From the NCBI GenBank assembly GCA_040776805.1, contig JAXGZS010000014.1:1-5222 (forward strand): 5,222 bases of DNA, written 5' to 3'. Below are positions 4,350 through 5,222 of the stretch, in pieces (position 1 is the first letter of the stretch; each line of letters opens with the position of its first letter). This stretch comes from UBA7702 sp040776805 (GTDB taxonomy: Bacteria; Bacillota; Dehalobacteriia; UBA7702). The translations under genes were made by a program, and so were the position numbers. A model generated the notes under the pieces. That model did no database searches and had not been told where the DNA came from. It saw nothing but the letters and a program-made list of their open reading frames with translations.

Positions 4350-5222
4350 ATGAAGAGAAACAAAAATGCAGGGGTACCCAGCTTTAGTGGCGCATCATTG
4401 CAAATGTTTACGGAAGAAGATTTGCATAAACTACACCTGGGAACGTTGGAAGTAATGGAAAGAACCGGTATCAACATCGGCAGTGAAGAGGCTTTGGGCT
4501 ATTTTGAAGATGCCGGCGCGACTGTCGATTATGAAAAAAAAGTCGCCAAAATGCCGCCCTATTTGGTAGAGGAAGCCATTGCGTCGGCTCCTGCCTCCAT
4601 TTTTTTGGCGGGGAAAGACCCGAAATTTGATATTGTTTTGGAGGAAGGCCGCGTTTACTACTGCCCTTTTGGCAACGGTATTATGATGCAGGACGAACAC
4701 ACCGGTGCGTTTAGAGAGTCTACCAAACAAGATGCTGTCAATTGCGCTAAGATTGTGGAATATTTTGATGAATATGACCTTTGTTTTGATACCGTAGCAG
4801 CCCGTGACATCGACCCCGCGGTCGCTTACATTCACGGTTTTGAAGCGCATCTGCTGCATACGAATAAACCGGTATTGGCTAGTCCCGAGGGACGGGAAAG
4901 CGCCAAATTCATGATTCAAATGGGCGCTGCCGCCGCCGGCGGTTTGGAAAATTTGCAGAAACGTCCGATCATGATCAATGGTGTTTGCACAATCAGTCCC
5001 CTGACCATTCCCGACCATGTTTGCGAAAGCATTATTGAAACGGCCAAAGCCAATCTGCCGGTGATGGTTCTGTCCATGGCGATGTCTGGCGGTATGTCTC
5101 CCATCACTTTGGCGGGATCCCTAATTGTGATGAATGCTGAAATCCTGGCAGCCGTAACCCTATCTCAATTGGTGAAAAAGGGGGCTCCCTTTGTTTATGG
5201 CAGTTCCACCGGCACTTTGGAT
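4350..5222 (+). CDS. MttB-superfamily (trimethylamine methyltransferase-like) corrinoid methyltransferase, N-terminal 291 residues, cut by window edge
   Basis: The product resembles MttB, which transfers a methyl group from trimethylamine to a corrinoid protein, and its many non-pyrrolysine relatives such as MtgB, which act on glycine betaine and other quaternary amines. The start at 4350 has AGAGGAGG just upstream. Family-like segments are GINIGSEEALGYFEDAGATVD (40-60), the glycine-rich CPFGNG (105-110), DEHTGAFRESTKQD (115-128), NGVCTISPLTI (210-220), SMAMSGGMSPITLAGSL (242-258) and NAEILAAVTLSQL (262-274). The frame stays open to the last base, with no in-frame stop. Family members have about 470-500 residues, so roughly 40% is missing, including the region near residue 334 where methanogen MttB carries pyrrolysine. 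Substrate and pyrrolysine use therefore cannot be decided. Expression is predicted to depend on sigma-54, and the cobalt importer nearby would suit a corrinoid-dependent enzyme. Confidence 0.92.
   Translation, partial: MKRNKNAGVPSFSGASLQMFTEEDLHKLHLGTLEVMERTGINIGSEEALGYFEDAGATVDYEKKVAKMPPYLVEEAIASAPASIFLAGKDPKFDIVLEEGRVYYCPFGNGIMMQDEHTGAFRESTKQDAVNCAKIVEYFDEYDLCFDTVAARDIDPAVAYIHGFEAHLLHTNKPVLASPEGRESAKFMIQMGAAAAGGLENLQKRPIMINGVCTISPLTIPDHVCESIIETAKANLPVMVLSMAMSGGMSPITLAGSLIVMNAEILAAVTLSQLVKKGAPFVYGSSTGTLD

Noticed and set aside
4431..5018. 195-codon open frame on the minus strand
   Set aside because: It is antisense to the clear MttB-family coding sequence and its translation resembles no protein family I recognise.

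Overview
The window looks like chromosomal DNA of an anaerobic Bacillota (Clostridia-type) bacterium. The reasons are near-consensus sigma-A promoters, strong GGAGG-type ribosome binding sites, tRNA genes with encoded CCA ends, a cobalt ECF transporter with a PDGLE-tailed CbiM, and a corrinoid-type (MttB superfamily) methyltransferase behind a sigma-54 promoter. The species cannot be named from this sequence.

Minus strand, 1-2475: an energy-coupling-factor cobalt (or nickel) uptake system, read right to left. A consensus promoter (2447-2475) drives cbiM, a permease with a fused C-terminal PDGLE module that probably stands in for CbiN. A short leader ORF precedes cbiM. A strong hairpin with a U-rich tail follows cbiM, and a second near-consensus promoter lies directly after it, upstream of cbiQ and cbiO. 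CbiO runs off the left edge. The transporter genes are therefore probably two transcription units rather than one simple operon.

Plus strand, 2512-4013: a tRNA-Leu(CAA) gene with its own promoter and a hairpin terminator, then a two-gene unit that overlaps by 4 bases (a TtcA-like tRNA thiolase and a short DUF523/TudS-like protein), then tRNA-Trp(CCA) with its own promoter and terminator. I see no separate promoter for the two-gene unit, so it may depend on read-through from the tRNA-Leu promoter. The pair joins a predicted sulfur-inserting tRNA enzyme to a member of a family known to remove sulfur from thiolated pyrimidines.

Plus strand, 4014-5222: an AT-rich intergenic region with short dyads and an isolated terminator hairpin, then a textbook -24/-12 sigma-54 promoter (4246-4260), a leader of about 78 bases, and the first 291 codons of an MttB-superfamily methyltransferase, cut off at the right edge before the region where MttB carries pyrrolysine. 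A corrinoid-dependent methyltransferase would need cobalt, which gives a plausible but unproven link to the cobalt transporter upstream.

No mobile element, CRISPR array or rRNA was seen. Most of the content belongs to known families. The points most worth following are regulation of the methyltransferase, the thiolase/desulfidase pair, and the leader of cbiM.
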